From: Dryococelus australis
Taxonomy: Eukaryota > Arthropoda > Insecta > Phasmatodea > Phasmatidae
NCBI GenBank assembly: GCA_029891345.1
Contig: CM056994.1
Coordinates: forward strand, 142,994,457-143,058,456
DNA length: 64,000 nucleotides
Reading direction: 5' to 3'
The position numbers and the translations under genes were made by a program. The notes under the pieces were generated by a model, which saw only the letters and a program-made list of their open reading frames with translations, was not told the origin of the DNA and did not search any database. This document shows positions 20,634-32,430 of the stretch, one piece after another. Every line of letters begins with the position of its first letter. Positions within the stretch are counted from its first letter, which is position 1.

Positions 20634-21192
20634 AGTTCACGATAATATGATAGCAAAAATGCACCTTAAGTAATATCCCCATCATAAAACGCCCTCACAC
20701 TTGATCAGAAACCAGGACAGCCGTTGCCGTAATCGCGAACCACATTGCCAAACTCTGGTAAGCGGGAACCCTCTCTATCAGAAAGTGAATCAGGCCAGAC
20801 TGCACAATTCGACGCCGATATCAGGGTAATACTGAGTGGTAAAAGGCATCTTTTCTCCATGTGACGCCGGTCGGCATAGACGACCCCAGGAGCTTGTTAT
20901 GCCATCCAGCAAAACCCGCCATAGTACACCAGTGTCTGTATACATATCAAGGTGCGATAAACATAGTATACTAAGGGCTCTTAATAAGTTAAAATAGTTG
21001 CAATAATAATGCTTCCCCGGCCGTTCAGTACATTATGTAATGTAATGTCCTGATGTTAAATTATATTTTCAAAATAAGTTACCTAAATAGCCTTTATATT
21101 CATTTACCCCACTTTGCTCTACCATAATAAGTAAACAGTTCAAATTATGAATCATATCTTATAAAGACAACAGCAGTAATGTATAAATTGAG
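20634..21192 (+). repeat. LTR-like dispersed repeat, copy 1 (truncated by Tc1 insertion)
   Basis: Matches 39334-39890 in the same orientation over about 560 bp, with shared words gaaaccaggacagc, agcgggaaccc, gaatcaggccaga, aatactgagtggt, ttatattcatttaccc. Copy 1 ends at gtataaattgag, exactly where the Tc1-type element begins at a TA. Copy 2 continues past this point to tttattaca. The size and the tgttac...ttaca ends of copy 2 suggest a solo LTR, but no associated internal region is present. Confidence 0.55.
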
Positions 21193-22520
21193 TACAGTGG
21201 CTCACAGTGAAAGTTGTACACCTAGTAAGAAATTATATTATTATGGAAACGACTATTCACTCTAAATGAAAATTATTAATAACCCTTTTATTTAATGCAT
21301 TACATATCCAGTTTGTAGTGTCTATAAAGATAAACATCATTCTATGATTATAACTGCATAAATTTGAAAACATTATAACAACTGCAGTTTGAACGCTACC
21401 CATTAGCCTACGAAGCATGCCATGTCGGGTTCACACTTTCTGAACCCCGCTTGCCATCGTTCTGTGCATGAAGGCAAGTACTACATTCAAGTAAGCTTTC
21501 ATAGATCAACATGGATCGTGAAAGTGGTCAGACGTCTGTGCGGTGAGAATACTGGTCATTTTGCATTACCAAAGGGGCAAATCTCTGCGTGAGATCGGTA
21601 ATATTGTGAACTGCAATAATTTCACTGTGCAAAATTTTGTTCGTTGCTTTCGTGAGTAGAGTAAAATAGAGAACAAAGAGAAGCAGAGGTCTCGAACGAT
21701 ATTAATTGTAAAAGACATGCGATAGATATGTCACATAAAGATGACTCCTGCGTTAAGTATAACATCACATGCCAAAGAAGCAGAAGTCATCCTGGGAAAA
21801 AATGGCTGCCCAGAAACTGTGAGGAGAGTGCTTCGTAGAGAGGACTTCAATTATCGAGTAATGCGCAATAAACCATACAAGTGCAAGAAGAAGAAATGTC
21901 TCAGGTTTCAGTTTCCCAATGGAAAACAGTAATATTGAAAGATGAAAGTAAATTCAATATGTTTGTATCGGATGGGAAAGTCTGTATCTGGCACACACCA
22001 AACATGGAGCTTGCAAAAACAATCTTCGGCATATGGTAAAACTTGGGGGTGGGTCCCTGGTGGTATAGGATTGTATGGCATCTTCGGAAGTGGAAAAACA
22101 CAATTTCAAATATAGTACTATGGACCACGATGTGTACTTGGACAAATTGAGGAAAGAACTGACACAGAGCGCAGATAGATTAGGCGTGCAGGATTGTTTC
22201 ACATTCTACCAAGACAACGACCCGAAAATAAGTCCCGTTAGGTACACATGTGGTTCCTCTAAAATTGCCTTCATGTACTTGACATCCCTCCACAGTCCTC
22301 AGACATCAGTGCCATAGCAAATTTGTGGAGCATGTTAAAAGAAAACACTCGAAAACATCCCATATATAACTGGAATGACCTCACACTTGCCCTTCAAATG
22401 GAATGGAAAATATTGATACCTCTAATATTGAAAGGTTGGTTCGATGTATGCTGGATAGGTGTAAGGAGATGAAAAAGAACTGTGTTCGTCAAAATAGGTA
22501 CTAACCTCCCATGTCAACCG
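21193..22520 (+). mobile_element. Tc1/mariner-type element, right end lost
   Basis: The left end is at the TA at 21193, then CAGTGGCTCACAGTGAAAG, typical of Tc1-type terminal repeats. The transposase relic follows. I cannot find a matching right inverted repeat before 22600, so the right end is deleted or badly decayed. The element lies inside LTR-like repeat copy 1: left of the TA the flank matches 39.87 kb. Confidence 0.7.
21511..22471 (+). pseudogene. Tc1-family transposase (DDE) relic
   Basis: The ATG at 21511 starts a protein broken by stops and shifts. Readable landmarks, in order, are the N-terminal helix-turn-helix (KSLREIGNIVNCNNFTVQNF), the second HTH region (GCPETVRRVLRREDFNYRV), the first catalytic Asp in LKDESKFNMFVSDGK, the GGGSL loop near 22045, the second Asp in FYQDNDPK, and the C-terminal SSDISAIANLWSMLKENTRK. 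In this last motif the catalytic Glu of the DD34E triad (normally Glu-Asn-Leu-Trp) is replaced by Ala. Several frame breaks plus a lost catalytic residue make it inactive. About 320 residues would be the family's normal length. Confidence 0.75.
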
Positions 22521-22549
22521 CCCAGTCTGCCGACTGTGGTTTAACTAGT

Positions 22550-22870
22550 GTCGTTTCTGAATTAATGCCAGATTAATGGGTACACCCAACTGGCCCAGCT
22601 ATGGTTAATTGCTGCCATCAGGATATTTGGCGTGCCATTTTTGGAACACTGATGGAATGGTGATGGAAATTAAACTGATGGTTCATAGTAGGTGAACTAC
22701 TAATGGCCCATAAATGGCTTACCAACTTGATTCCAGCAATGGCCACACATAACCTATAGTGATTGCTGGTAAATTATGGGTAATCAACTGTAGGCAATCG
22801 GATTCCTTGAAGTGATACATCGATGGACCATTGCTGGTGCAATTTGGATAATATTATTGAAAATTTTTTT
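22550..22870 (+). repeat. Dispersed repeat rich in AATGGC/TGATGG words, copy 1
   Basis: The segment contains gtaggcaatcggattccttg and gtgatacatcgatggaccat, which recur at 32.1 kb as gtaggccatctggtggatg and gtggtacatcgataggacat. Short ATGGCC/GGCCAT words recur throughout on both strands. Class unknown. Confidence 0.45.
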
Positions 22871-23017
22871 CCCACTCATCTCAAAAAGCTTTTTAAAACT
22901 ACACACACAAACATATGTAAATACGTGTGCCTATTATAATTATAGATCACATACAATGAGTAGATTCTTTGTAAATATATAGTAATGTAAATATTTATGG
23001 CGAAACATTGTGAGACA

Positions 23018-24867
23018 AGAGACAACTGCATCTAAAACGACCTGATTTTGATGTCTTCTGTCTGTCCCCTTTCAATCCAAAAAACATGACAAAGTTCGAA
23101 CTTCGTTTTGTGCATGCATGGAAAAGTACTGGAAGTTTGAATAATGAAAATGTATATTGGACTTGCTGAAATATACTTAAAAATTACAATTTTGCAATCC
23201 TGTTTGCTACACAGTGGATCTTGTGTGGCCTGGCATGGCTGGAAACAGGTTTTCACTGCACTTTTAAATTGTTGATTTACGCCCTGTAATGGCGCAACAG
23301 GTATGATGTATGGCTAAGATAACATTGGCTGGTGGGTGTGACGTCGCCTGCTCCCTAGCTAGCACGGAGTTTAAACTGACGATTTTTCCGCCGACGACTG
23401 ATACAGTGTCACCCTTATTTAGATTTTTTTTAGAAAACTGCTGTGATTGACCATTCCATTGAAGATCCCTCTAAAGTTTAATGAACTTTGTAACACCCCA
23501 CTACCCAGTAAAAATTATTTTGCCTCAATATTTGGGCTAATACGCCCTTATGGTGGATTCATTTAAGGGAGAATAATAATGTTTAGTTATTGGGGATTGA
23601 TTTGTGTTCACCCCTCCAACAGTTAATCGAGTTGATTTTGTATTTATACTGTTTGCAAATGCTCGGCCTGGGTCAGACGTTCGACCTCCAGGGAGCATCC
23701 ATGTATATAGGTTATGTAGCGGTAAATATACCTCCATATAATGTTAGGCTCTTAAAGCGAGAATAGGTCATGACATTACTTTGGCGTAATGATGGATGCC
23801 TGAACGGCTTAAATTTTCAAAGTATTATGATTTTGCAAATATGTTTCTAATTGGAATCTGACAAGAAAACGAATTATAGTTTCTATAATGCTTTCTAAGC
23901 AGTCTTTTTTGAGCAGGAACCTTATGATTTTCAAACAGGGAGTTTTCTTTGAAAGTTAAAGCTCACCATTCATAAGAGGTTGCTTTCTGTCAGTGGGATG
24001 TGAGGAAAATTTTAAAATAATACTTTGTGAGGTATACATTTTGAGAGGTAGGCATGTCCACCAAGCCTTGAGGTTTAATATTTTTTTAAATGTTTTTACT
24101 GTTGTCATACGCAGTAAACATGATATATTAAATGGCATATTTGGCTGTGATAGAATTGCAATTTTTAATCAACGAGTTTCGCCCATATGCTGTTAACCAA
24201 GAGAAATAATTTAAAGTGGAGGCATTTTTATGGTGGATTTTGGATGATCGGTTAGCCAGAAAAATATTGTTATTTTCAATTAAGTAATACATCATGTTTC
24301 CATGTTTATAATTTCACTTGTAAAAAAGGAGTTCATTTAGCATGGGTTTTGGATGGAAATTAAATATTGTCTATTAAAAAATATATATTATAGTTTTAAA
24401 ATGTCTTTATTGGAATTTTGTGTGGTTTTAACAAGGAAGATTATACTGGTGGATTAATGTTACTTGAAATATACCTGAAAAGGTATTAAATTTATGGCTG
24501 CATGTGGCAGTAAATATAATGAGTATTTTTCTAGAGTATTTTGTAAAGATATTTATATACACATACCAAATATTGTATTTTCTCTTAAAAGTGATTTACT
24601 TGCATTTGGAGTTATTCCCAAATAATAAGCTGTTTGTTGGAACAAAAATTTAAAAAAATAAAAATAAAAGTCAAGTTTTCTACATATTCATGAGATTTCA
24701 TACTGGTTAGAACTTTTCACTTAATAATACTCCTGGCCTGCTCAATGGATTTTATTTGTCAGCATTTTGTGTCATTGTTTTGTTGTTCACAATTGTCTGG
24801 GATGCGGGTAATTCCAGCCTTGCAACGTTCTTAATTCAAGGTCTTCGGTTGGGTCTGAGGCGGCACA
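23018..24867 (+). repeat. 5' LTR of the Ty3/Gypsy element
   Basis: Aligned by eye with the 3' LTR over its whole length, with shared words gagacaactgcatc, ggcctggcatggctggaaac, ccattgaagatccctctaaa, ttgcaaatgctcgg and aataattccagcc-type endings. The promoter region corresponds to tttgtatttatactgtttgc near 23638, where the TATA box is degenerate compared with the right LTR. Confidence 0.85.
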
Positions 24868-24979
24868 CTCTGCTGCTTGAACATGGGGTTTTGGAGTTTG
24901 TTTTTGATGAATAAAACATGAATTATTTAGTGCTGAACCAGTATAACCAGGATAAATTTGGATCAACAAATAACTTCCA

Positions 24980-26319
24980 GTGGATGTTAATAGAGAGATA
25001 TTTAGGATTTATATTGTGTGTGTTGCTAATTTGTATGACGTGTGCAGCAACAGTGTGGATTCAGCGTGTGTACAGCCTTCATTTCTGCAGATGTTGACTG
25101 AAGTGGGAGCTGCGGTGGAGGAGAGCAAGGCGATAGCTGACCTTCACATTAAAGTGTGGTCTCTTATATGGAAGGATGCAGGCAAGAAGGTCGCCAGATG
25201 GAATATGGTGGTTCTTGGCGAACCAGTTCCTGTTTTTAAATTTCTTAATAATGTGCCACCAGAATTGGCAGCAAAGCTTCTGAAATTGACAAAAGTAACT
25301 TTAGAGGCATTAGTAAATTTGACTGATAAACTCAATGCAGTAATTGGTTACAGCTTAGTGATCGGCAGGTTTCATATGCCATTGCTTTGTTCATGGCCCC
25401 TGAAAATTTACAGCCTTTGTTTGGCCAGGCTAGAGAAAGAAATTTGGAAAATTCTTAATTATTATAAGTCTGTCTAAATGAGGTTTCAAACTAAATAGCT
25501 ATTACTAATTTTCGCTTGCATCTGTTGGAACGCATCCAGATGCCTGATCAGTCAATGCAACATTTTGTTAAGCAAATCCTAGGGATAGTAAATGTGCTAG
25601 GGTATCCATGTGAGGAAGACTATTTTGCACAGATAATCTTCATCCGCAGTAAAGCTGCTATTTTTGTTACAATTAGTCACAGAAGTCGAGCGAACCTTTA
25701 GGGATTGTGCAGTTGATGTAGCATTGTCTGAAGGTAAGCCTATTGAGAAAGAAAAGATGTTGCACAAATCTGCAAAATCATGTCGCTAAATACTTATTTC
25801 ACCAGCAGTCTGTTATTTTCCATAGCTTCATCGAGAGAGGATTCAGGTCGTCGCAGTGTTACCACTTATTCTTGGTATTCCCAGACACCATCCTTTCAGG
25901 GGAATCAAGGGATCCGAGGTCAGGCCCATGATGGGAAGATATATTCAGGGGAAATAGTTTGTTCCAAGGACATTGTTTGTTTTAAATGCCAACAGAAGGG
26001 TCATATTAGAATTTGTTGTACTTTGAGTAAAAATAACATTGTGGGAAAACATTATATGTACTTTGGTTTATTGTACATCTCTGTGGCGATTGCTCACCAA
26101 ATTGTAGTGGTAGATTTGCTTGATTCATGTGCATTGTGTTCACTAATATATCAAGATTTTTGTAAATTCTGGCTTTCACATTTGCCTAAGGGACTTGTTA
26201 AGGTATGCCAAGTAGAAGAACTAGGATTTTCCATGGCAAATGGGGGCGTGATAAATTCCAAGGGTGTGGCAGTTTTCAAAATTAAGATTTACAATTTTTT
26301 CATGGAAATTTTCCTTTAG
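24980..26319 (+). pseudogene. Gag relic with CCHC zinc knuckle and protease remnant
   Basis: A 165-codon frame from 24980 (CVQPSFLQMLTEVG...) ends at 25477. Gag-like sequence continues in broken frames (HLLERIQMPDQSMQHFVKQ, about 25516-25600), then an open frame from 25780. It carries CFKCQQKGHIRICC (about 25978-26020), a Cys-x2-Cys-x4-His-x4-Cys nucleic-acid-binding knuckle. Right after it, VVVDLLDSCALCSLI occupies the protease active-site position, but the Asp-Ser/Thr-Gly triad reads Asp-Ser-Cys, so the protease is disabled. Multiple stops and a frameshift separate the parts. Confidence 0.7.
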
Positions 26320-26439
26320 GATCTTGTTTGCTCTTAGCCACAACCTTATGCTTAGAGTTGATTTTTTTTGGGAAGACCAAGTTTTGTTATATGTAGCTCA
26401 GAAATAATCAATGTTTGCATTTTGCCCTCGGTAACCAAT

Positions 26440-27720
26440 TTAAGTAATATCTAAGAGATTTAGTACTTTTCATATTTCTATAAAATCTGTCCACTCAAAG
26501 GACAATAATCGCGGAAATAAAATAAAAAAGTTACAGCAGGAGTTTTCCGATGTGGTCACCAATAAATTAAGTCATTATAGTGAACAGCCCATTATTTTGA
26601 AGCTTAAGGATCAGAATCCTGTATCATCTCTTCTATATTGGATGGCACCCCCAAAAATGAAAATTTTTAAGAAAATTATTTCAGACTTGCAACAGGAAGA
26701 TGTACTTGAGACATCTAAAAGTAATTTTTTCATCCCCAACTTTTTGTTCCCTAAGAAAACACCAAGGGAATTTAGAGTCATTTGTGAGTACAGAAAATCC
26801 AGCAAAAAGATCTATGTAGACACTTATCCATTACTAACCATTGTAAGCGTATTTCAACATGTAGGCAATGCGGTGCACATTTGTGGGTTTGATCTTAATT
26901 CTGCTTTCCTACAGTGTGATTTGCACCCCGAGTCATGTAAAGTGTTGGCATTTGTAGCTGTATGGGGACAGTATCAGTGGAAACGAGTTCCAATTGGGGT
27001 ATAATGCGGTCCTCAAGCCACGTCTCGTGTACTGTTTCAGGTATTGGGACAGTACCAGTATGAATTTTTGTTTACCTAAATAGATGATGTATGTGTATAT
27101 AGGGAAACATTCCAAGGTCATCTAGAACATTTGATGCCTTATTTTTTGGCTTTGAGGGAAGCTGAATTAACTGTAAATCCAGACAAAATGACATGGGCAA
27201 AACCTATGTCATGTATCTTGGCTTTGTCATCTCTGAAGTGATTCTCGTAATGGACCCCGAAAAGATCCACCTAGTTGCGAATTTTCGTGTCCCCAAATGT
27301 CTATGATGTGTGCGAAGGTTCCTTGGCTGAAATATCTCAACCACTAAACACATTGAAAAGGAGAGGGGTTGACTTTAATTGGGGGATGCGCAAAGGCATG
27401 CTTTCTGCCTTCTTAAGGAGATCTCGACTCCCCCAGTTTTGCAGTTGCCACACTTCGATCAGCGATTAATTTTGCAGGCAGACACTAGTTCGAAGGCATT
27501 AGGGGCAGCTTTGTGGCAAAATTTGAATGATAGTTTGGTGCCAGTTTCCTATAATAGTCACTTGCTAAGTCCTGCGGAACAAAAAATATTCTGCTTGTAA
27601 GAAATAAGTCCTGACTGCCATATATGGAATGGAAAATCATAAGGATTACCTGGAAGGCACAGAGTTTACTTTGCATACTGATAACCAAACTTTTAGCTGG
27701 TCTGTGTCTAGCATGTGAAA
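26440..27720 (+). pseudogene. Reverse transcriptase-RNase H relic (Ty3/Gypsy pol)
   Basis: RT fingers and palm are readable at 26552-27004: LYWMAPPKM, LQQEDVLETSKSNFFIPNFL, FPKKTPREFRVICEYRK, then FDLNSAFLQ with the first catalytic Asp and WKRVPIGV. After a frame break the IDDVCVY motif near 27080 supplies the other two catalytic Asp residues, preceded by a stop. RNase H follows from about 27430 with LILQADTSSKALGAALWQ (first Asp) and, after another shift, EFTLHTDNQTFSW. This order, with integrase downstream, is Ty3/Gypsy. Several stops and shifts make it inactive. Confidence 0.8.
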
Positions 27721-27989
27721 GGAATCAACAACATTATTGCTGATGCTCTATCCCATATGTTTGACCCAGAGGAATTTTGTGTAGAGACCCCAGAGCCTGT
27801 AAGTGAAGTGCTGGCTGAAGTGCCTTCTTTTGTAATTCCTAGTATTAGTGTTGATTCTTGTAGATCTCTTGTAATTTCTAGTGCTCATGTTGATTCTCGT
27901 AGTCTAACTAAAATCTGTAGTGATAGTGTAATTGAAATTGTGGCACTTAAATGTGTTTTAATCAAGTTTTGGTTGTAATAATTTTGTAC

Positions 27990-28760
27990 AAACTTCCCTA
28001 GCCAGAATCCTAGGTGAATCCAGGTTTGTGACAGGACAATACTATTATAGATATGTTATTTTGGCCCGGGATGAATAAGGAGATTGAAGATCTTGTTAGA
28101 GATTGTCTTGACTGTCAGAAGACCGAACCTCGTAATGTGAAGATTCTTAGTCACTATAGTGCCAGGGTTGCTACTTTTCCATGGGAACTTGTATAATTAG
28201 ATGTTTTTGGGCCTTCACTATGTACCACTGCAGAGTTTTCATCAGTTTTTGTATCTGTAGATAGTTTCAGCAAGTTTGTGTTCTTTTTACCTTTGAGGTC
28301 TATGAAATCGGCGGGCATTTGTAAAATTCTCAGTCAATGGATGTTTCTGGTAATTGGATCACCTATGACTATTGTTACTGACAATGCTACTTATTTCGTA
28401 TCTACTGAATTGAAAAACCTTGCCATTGCCTAGAGAGTGAATTTGGTGCAGACCAACCCTTACTAACCCAAGGCTAATTTGGCAGAAATGTATAATCGTA
28501 ACCTCAAGGTAACTTTGAGATCCTTTCGGACAGGATCTCATACAGAATGGGATTTTGTATTATAACAACTTTCGTTAGCTTTTAACAATGTCATCAGTGA
28601 TGCTACTCATAAGGTGCCATAAGAGGTTTTCTTTGGAAGGAGTTTATTTCATCCATCATTCATGCATGGGATTTGCATAGTTCTTGTTAGCATTCTGCTA
28701 ACAAAAGAAAGTTGGAAGAAGTGTGAGCTGAGGTCACTCAAACTTTGTGGCAGTATCATA
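27990..28760 (+). pseudogene. Integrase relic (Ty3/Gypsy pol)
   Basis: The zinc-binding region ends with LVRDCLDCQKTEP (about 28095). The DDE core follows: Asp in LDVFGP (about 28200), SFSKFVFFLPLRS, Asp in IVTDNATYFV (about 28372), and Glu in NLAEMYNRNLKVTLRSFR (about 28480). Downstream are FNNVISDATHKVP and VFFGRS, the conserved end of the core. In-frame stops interrupt it at four or more places. All three catalytic acids are still encoded, so decay has been by nonsense and frameshift changes, not loss of the active site. Confidence 0.8.
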
Positions 28761-29593
28761 CTAAGTTAACATCTAGGAAGGTGTACTCTTGTGGTACAGT
28801 GGTTGTTCAGGTAGGGGATAAGGTTGTGGTGGAGACACATTAACTTAGTAGTAAAGCAGCTCAGTTTAGTGTTAAGCTTGCCCCCAAGTACCAGTGACCG
28901 TTTCGTGTGCTGTGATTTCTTACTCCTATTATTGTGGTCCTCAAGGACTTGGTACATGCAGGTATTATAATTAAGTGTGACGTGACACAGTTCAAATTGT
29001 GCACCATCCACTAGTTTTGGTGGACTTGCTTTGTTATCCACTGAAGGATGTTTGTTTATTAGTTAGAAGTTTTTTAGATGTAAGACTTTATTATATTTAT
29101 GGTATTTCATGTATTTTATTATTGTCTATTATATATTATAATGTTTATGCCAGTTTTGGAATGCTCCCTCGGATCTTACATTGACCACTATGTAGTATGT
29201 ATGAAGGTTATGTACTTATGTTGATAATGTAACTTGGTTTCTGTTCGAATTTAAATGTTGTAGGTTATAATTGGAATTCTGTGTTTGGAAGATATTTCAA
29301 TAAATTCGGGACTCCTCTTCCTGTAGGTTACTCGTCCAATTTTGGGATGATCACTTTGGGGACTCCCAATTATTATCAGAGCTGAGGAGGTACTCTTTGA
29401 TCTTGTCCTGATATAAAATACCATATGATTGCACAAGTATTTTTTGTTTGTTCTGGTGGAGTCTGAGATGATCCTGCAGCTGGAGATTGATCTCTTTCTA
29501 GAACATGACCAATGAGAAAAGCTTCTGGAGTCTACTTCGAGGCTGGCCACCTCATCTTGGGTTCCTGGTATCTCTCCTTCGGCAGTGATCTTC
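28761..29593 (+). other. Integrase C-terminal end and 3' untranslated part of Ty3/Gypsy element
   Basis: Broken frames with GDKVVVET-like and KYQ-like words (about 28815-28900) suit the C-terminal domain of integrase. The rest to the polypurine tract is untranslated. A Ser/Thr/Arg-rich minus-strand frame at 29251-29595 has no recognised domain. Confidence 0.4.
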
Positions 29594-29606
29594 AAGGAAG
29601 AAGGGA
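29594..29606 (+). other. Polypurine tract
   Basis: AAGGAAGAAGGGA lies immediately before the TGAGAC start of the right LTR, the position and composition required for plus-strand priming. Confidence 0.75.
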
Positions 29607-31561
29607 TGAGACAACTGCATCACAAAACTATGCGATTTTGTTGTCTCCTGTCCGCACCCGTTCAACCCAACCAACACGACAACGATTGAAGTTTCTTTTT
29701 CTGCACGGATGGAAAATTACTGGAAGTTTGAATAATGAAAATTCTTTATTAGACTTGGGGAATTATACTTAAAAATTACAATTATGCACATCTGTTTGCT
29801 ACGCGCTGAATCTGATGTGGCCTGGCATGGCTGGAAACATATTTTCACTGCACTTTTTAATAATTGATTCACGGCCTGTGTCGGCACAACATACGTGATC
29901 TATGAATACTGTAACACAGGGGACTGTTGTTCCAGCTCCCGCATGGGTAGGGGCGTGGAGTGCTACCATTCTTTTCTCCCTGGCTGGCGGGTGGGGCTTC
30001 ACCTGCCCCATAGCTAGCGTGCAATTCAAATTGATGATCTTTCTGCCAGCGAGTCTTCCTTATTTGGACATTTTTTTAAGAAAACGGCTGTGATTGGTCA
30101 TTCCATTGAAGATCCCTCTAAAGCTAATGAGCTTTGTATCACCCCACTACCAAGTAAAAATTATCTTGTCTCCATATTTTGGCAAATCCGCCCTTACAGT
30201 TGGATTCCTTTAAAGGGGATTAATACTGGTTGGTTATTGGGAATTGATTTGTGGTCACCCCTCTAGTAGTTAATTGAGCCGATTTTGTATATAAACTGTT
30301 TGCAAATGCTCGGTTGGGGGCAGACATTCGGCCTCGAGGGAGCGTCCATCTATATAAGTTATATAGCTGTAAAAATAACGCCTAAGAATGTTAGGCTCAT
30401 AAAATGAGAATAAGTTATGACGGCACTTTGACATATGGATAGATGCCTGAAAGGGCTTAAATTTTCAAAATATTAGTGGTTTTGCAAATATATTTCTAAT
30501 TTGAATGTGACAAGAAAATTAATTATAGTTTGTAGAATGCTTTTTAAGCAGTCTTTTTTGAGCATGAACCTTATGATTTTCAAATGGAATCTACCTCTAA
30601 AGTTAAGGCTCACCAATCGTGAGCTGTTGCTTTGTGTCAGTGGGATGCGAGGAAAATTTTAAAATAATACTTTTTGAGGTATAAATTTTGAGTGGCAGGC
30701 CCATCTACCTAGCCAGGAGGTTTACTACTTTTAAAAATGTTCTTACTGTTGTCATAGACAGAAAACATGAGATATTAAATGCAAATTGCATTATGATGCT
30801 AAATGTCATATTTAATTTCAAGATAGAATGCAATTTTAAATTAATGAGTTTCGCCCATGAACAGGTAACCAAGATAAATCATTTTAAGTGAAAATATTTT
30901 TATGGTGGCCTTTGGAAGGTCAGTTATCAAGAAAAATAAAGTTATTGTAAATTAAAAAATATACCACATGTTTCCATGTTGATATTTGACTGGTAAAAAA
31001 GGAGTTCATTTAGAATAGCCTTTGAATGACCTGTTAGCCAGAAATAAAATATTGTCCAATCAAAATATATTAGACTTTTAAGATGTTTTTATTTGAATTT
31101 TGCATGGCTTTAACCAGGAAGCTTATACTGGTGGATTATTCTGATTTTAAATATACCTGAATTTTCTAGTATTTTGGAAGGTATTAAACATATAGCTGCA
31201 TGTGACAGTGGATATTATGAGTATTTTTCTAGAATATTTTTGAAAATATTTATGCACACATAACAAATACTGTATTTTCCCTTTGAAGATATTTATTTGC
31301 TTATGGAGTTTTTCCCAAATAATGTGCTGTTTGTTGGAACAAAGAAGGGGGGTTGGGGGGGAAGTCATTTTTTCTACATACTTCTTGAGATTTCATACTG
31401 ACTTGATCTTTTCACTTAATAATACCCCTGCCATGCTCAATGGATTTTACTCGTTGACATTTTGCGCCATTGTTTCGGTGTTCAGATTTTGGTGGGATTC
31501 GGATAATTCCAGCCTTGCTACGTCCTTGATACAAGGGCTTCGCAAGGGCCTGAACGGTACA
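29607..31561 (+). repeat. 3' LTR of the Ty3/Gypsy element
   Basis: Begins TGAGACAACTGC right after the polypurine tract and ends ...CGGTACA. TATATAAA at 30288-30295 is a better core promoter than its counterpart in the left LTR. AATAAA-like words occur further down. Carries about 100 bp absent from the left copy. Confidence 0.85.
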
Positions 31562-32079
31562 AACTAAGTATTATGTGTGATTTAGTGGCTGGTATTGAAG
31601 AATTCATTTAATATTTTACATGTATGACTGCATATAAGTAAAATGAGAAGTTTAAAAAAAAAAAACAATATATAACTGCTTGTAGAAAATTAACATTGAA
31701 GCGATTTTGTTTATTCTCGTCATTCATATACGCCGGCTGCATTTCAAAACAGATGACTAGCATCCAGGTAAAATACATACTGCGATTAATGGGAATAACT
31801 GGTATGGTTTATATTATATTGGCTTTTCATAATAATTCAAAGTCAGAATATATTCTAGATTAGTTCATTTAACTATAAGAATGCACAGTGAAGTAATGGT
31901 TAGCATGATTGTGCTATTGCTGCAAGGGAAGTAGGTTTGCGTCCCCTCCACTACGCCGGTAAGCATAAGTTTTTCATGCCTTATTATGTGTTTAATAGTC
32001 AAGTAAAAGAAGTTCAAAACAGAGAATTATTGAGAATTATGGTAAAAATAATTATTTTTTAGAGATAGTGTTTAACATA
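31562..32079 (+). repeat. Flanking DNA with a degenerate tRNA-like repeat head (about 31886-31965)
   Basis: Around 31890-31950, gtaatggttagcatgattgt (A-box-like) is followed about 35 bases later by aggtttgcgtcccctcc (B-box-like). The arms do not fold well. The rest is AT-rich and unassigned. Confidence 0.3.
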
Positions 32080-32430
32080 TGGTAGAAGCATGGCTAGTCA
32101 TTAGTAGGCCATCTGGTGGATGTGAAGTGGTACATCGATAGGACATTGATGTTGCAAGAATATGGACCATGATTGAGCCATTTGTGGTTCACTACACCTA
32201 GGCCAATTATGGGCTGAGTATGGCTACTTAGTGGTGCCACTTTAGGACCAGTAATGGTGGTGGGAGCAAGCCAGCTGTTGGCCAACGTTTTACCAGCTTT
32301 GCATCCGACTGTAAACCATAAATGGGCCATATGTATTTTGCCACATGGGTGTCCGCACATGCCTTTCAACAACAAGTCATATACAGACTCTACCAAATTC
32401 ATTGCAGTGTATATCTCAACCTCATACTGT
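32080..32430 (+). repeat. Dispersed repeat rich in AATGG/GGCCA words, copy 2
   Basis: Partner of 22550-22870. It contains gtggtacatcgataggacat, gaccatgattgagcca and gaccagtaatggtggtgg. The match is strongest at 32105-32150. Confidence 0.45.

Larger units (their letters stand above)
23018..31561 (+). mobile_element. Ty3/Gypsy LTR retrotransposon, near full length, inactive
   Basis: Two long direct repeats (23018-24867 and 29607-31561) flank gag, protease, reverse transcriptase, RNase H and integrase remnants in Ty3/Gypsy order. The element is about 8.5 kb. The LTRs, near 1.9 kb, are long for the family. They differ by frequent substitutions plus an extra segment of about 80-100 bp in the right one (about 29900-30000), so insertion is old. 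Possible LTR ends are TGAGAC...ACA on the right and AGAGAC...ACA on the left. I see no convincing target-site duplication and no recognisable primer-binding site after 24867. All reading frames carry stops. Confidence 0.85.
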
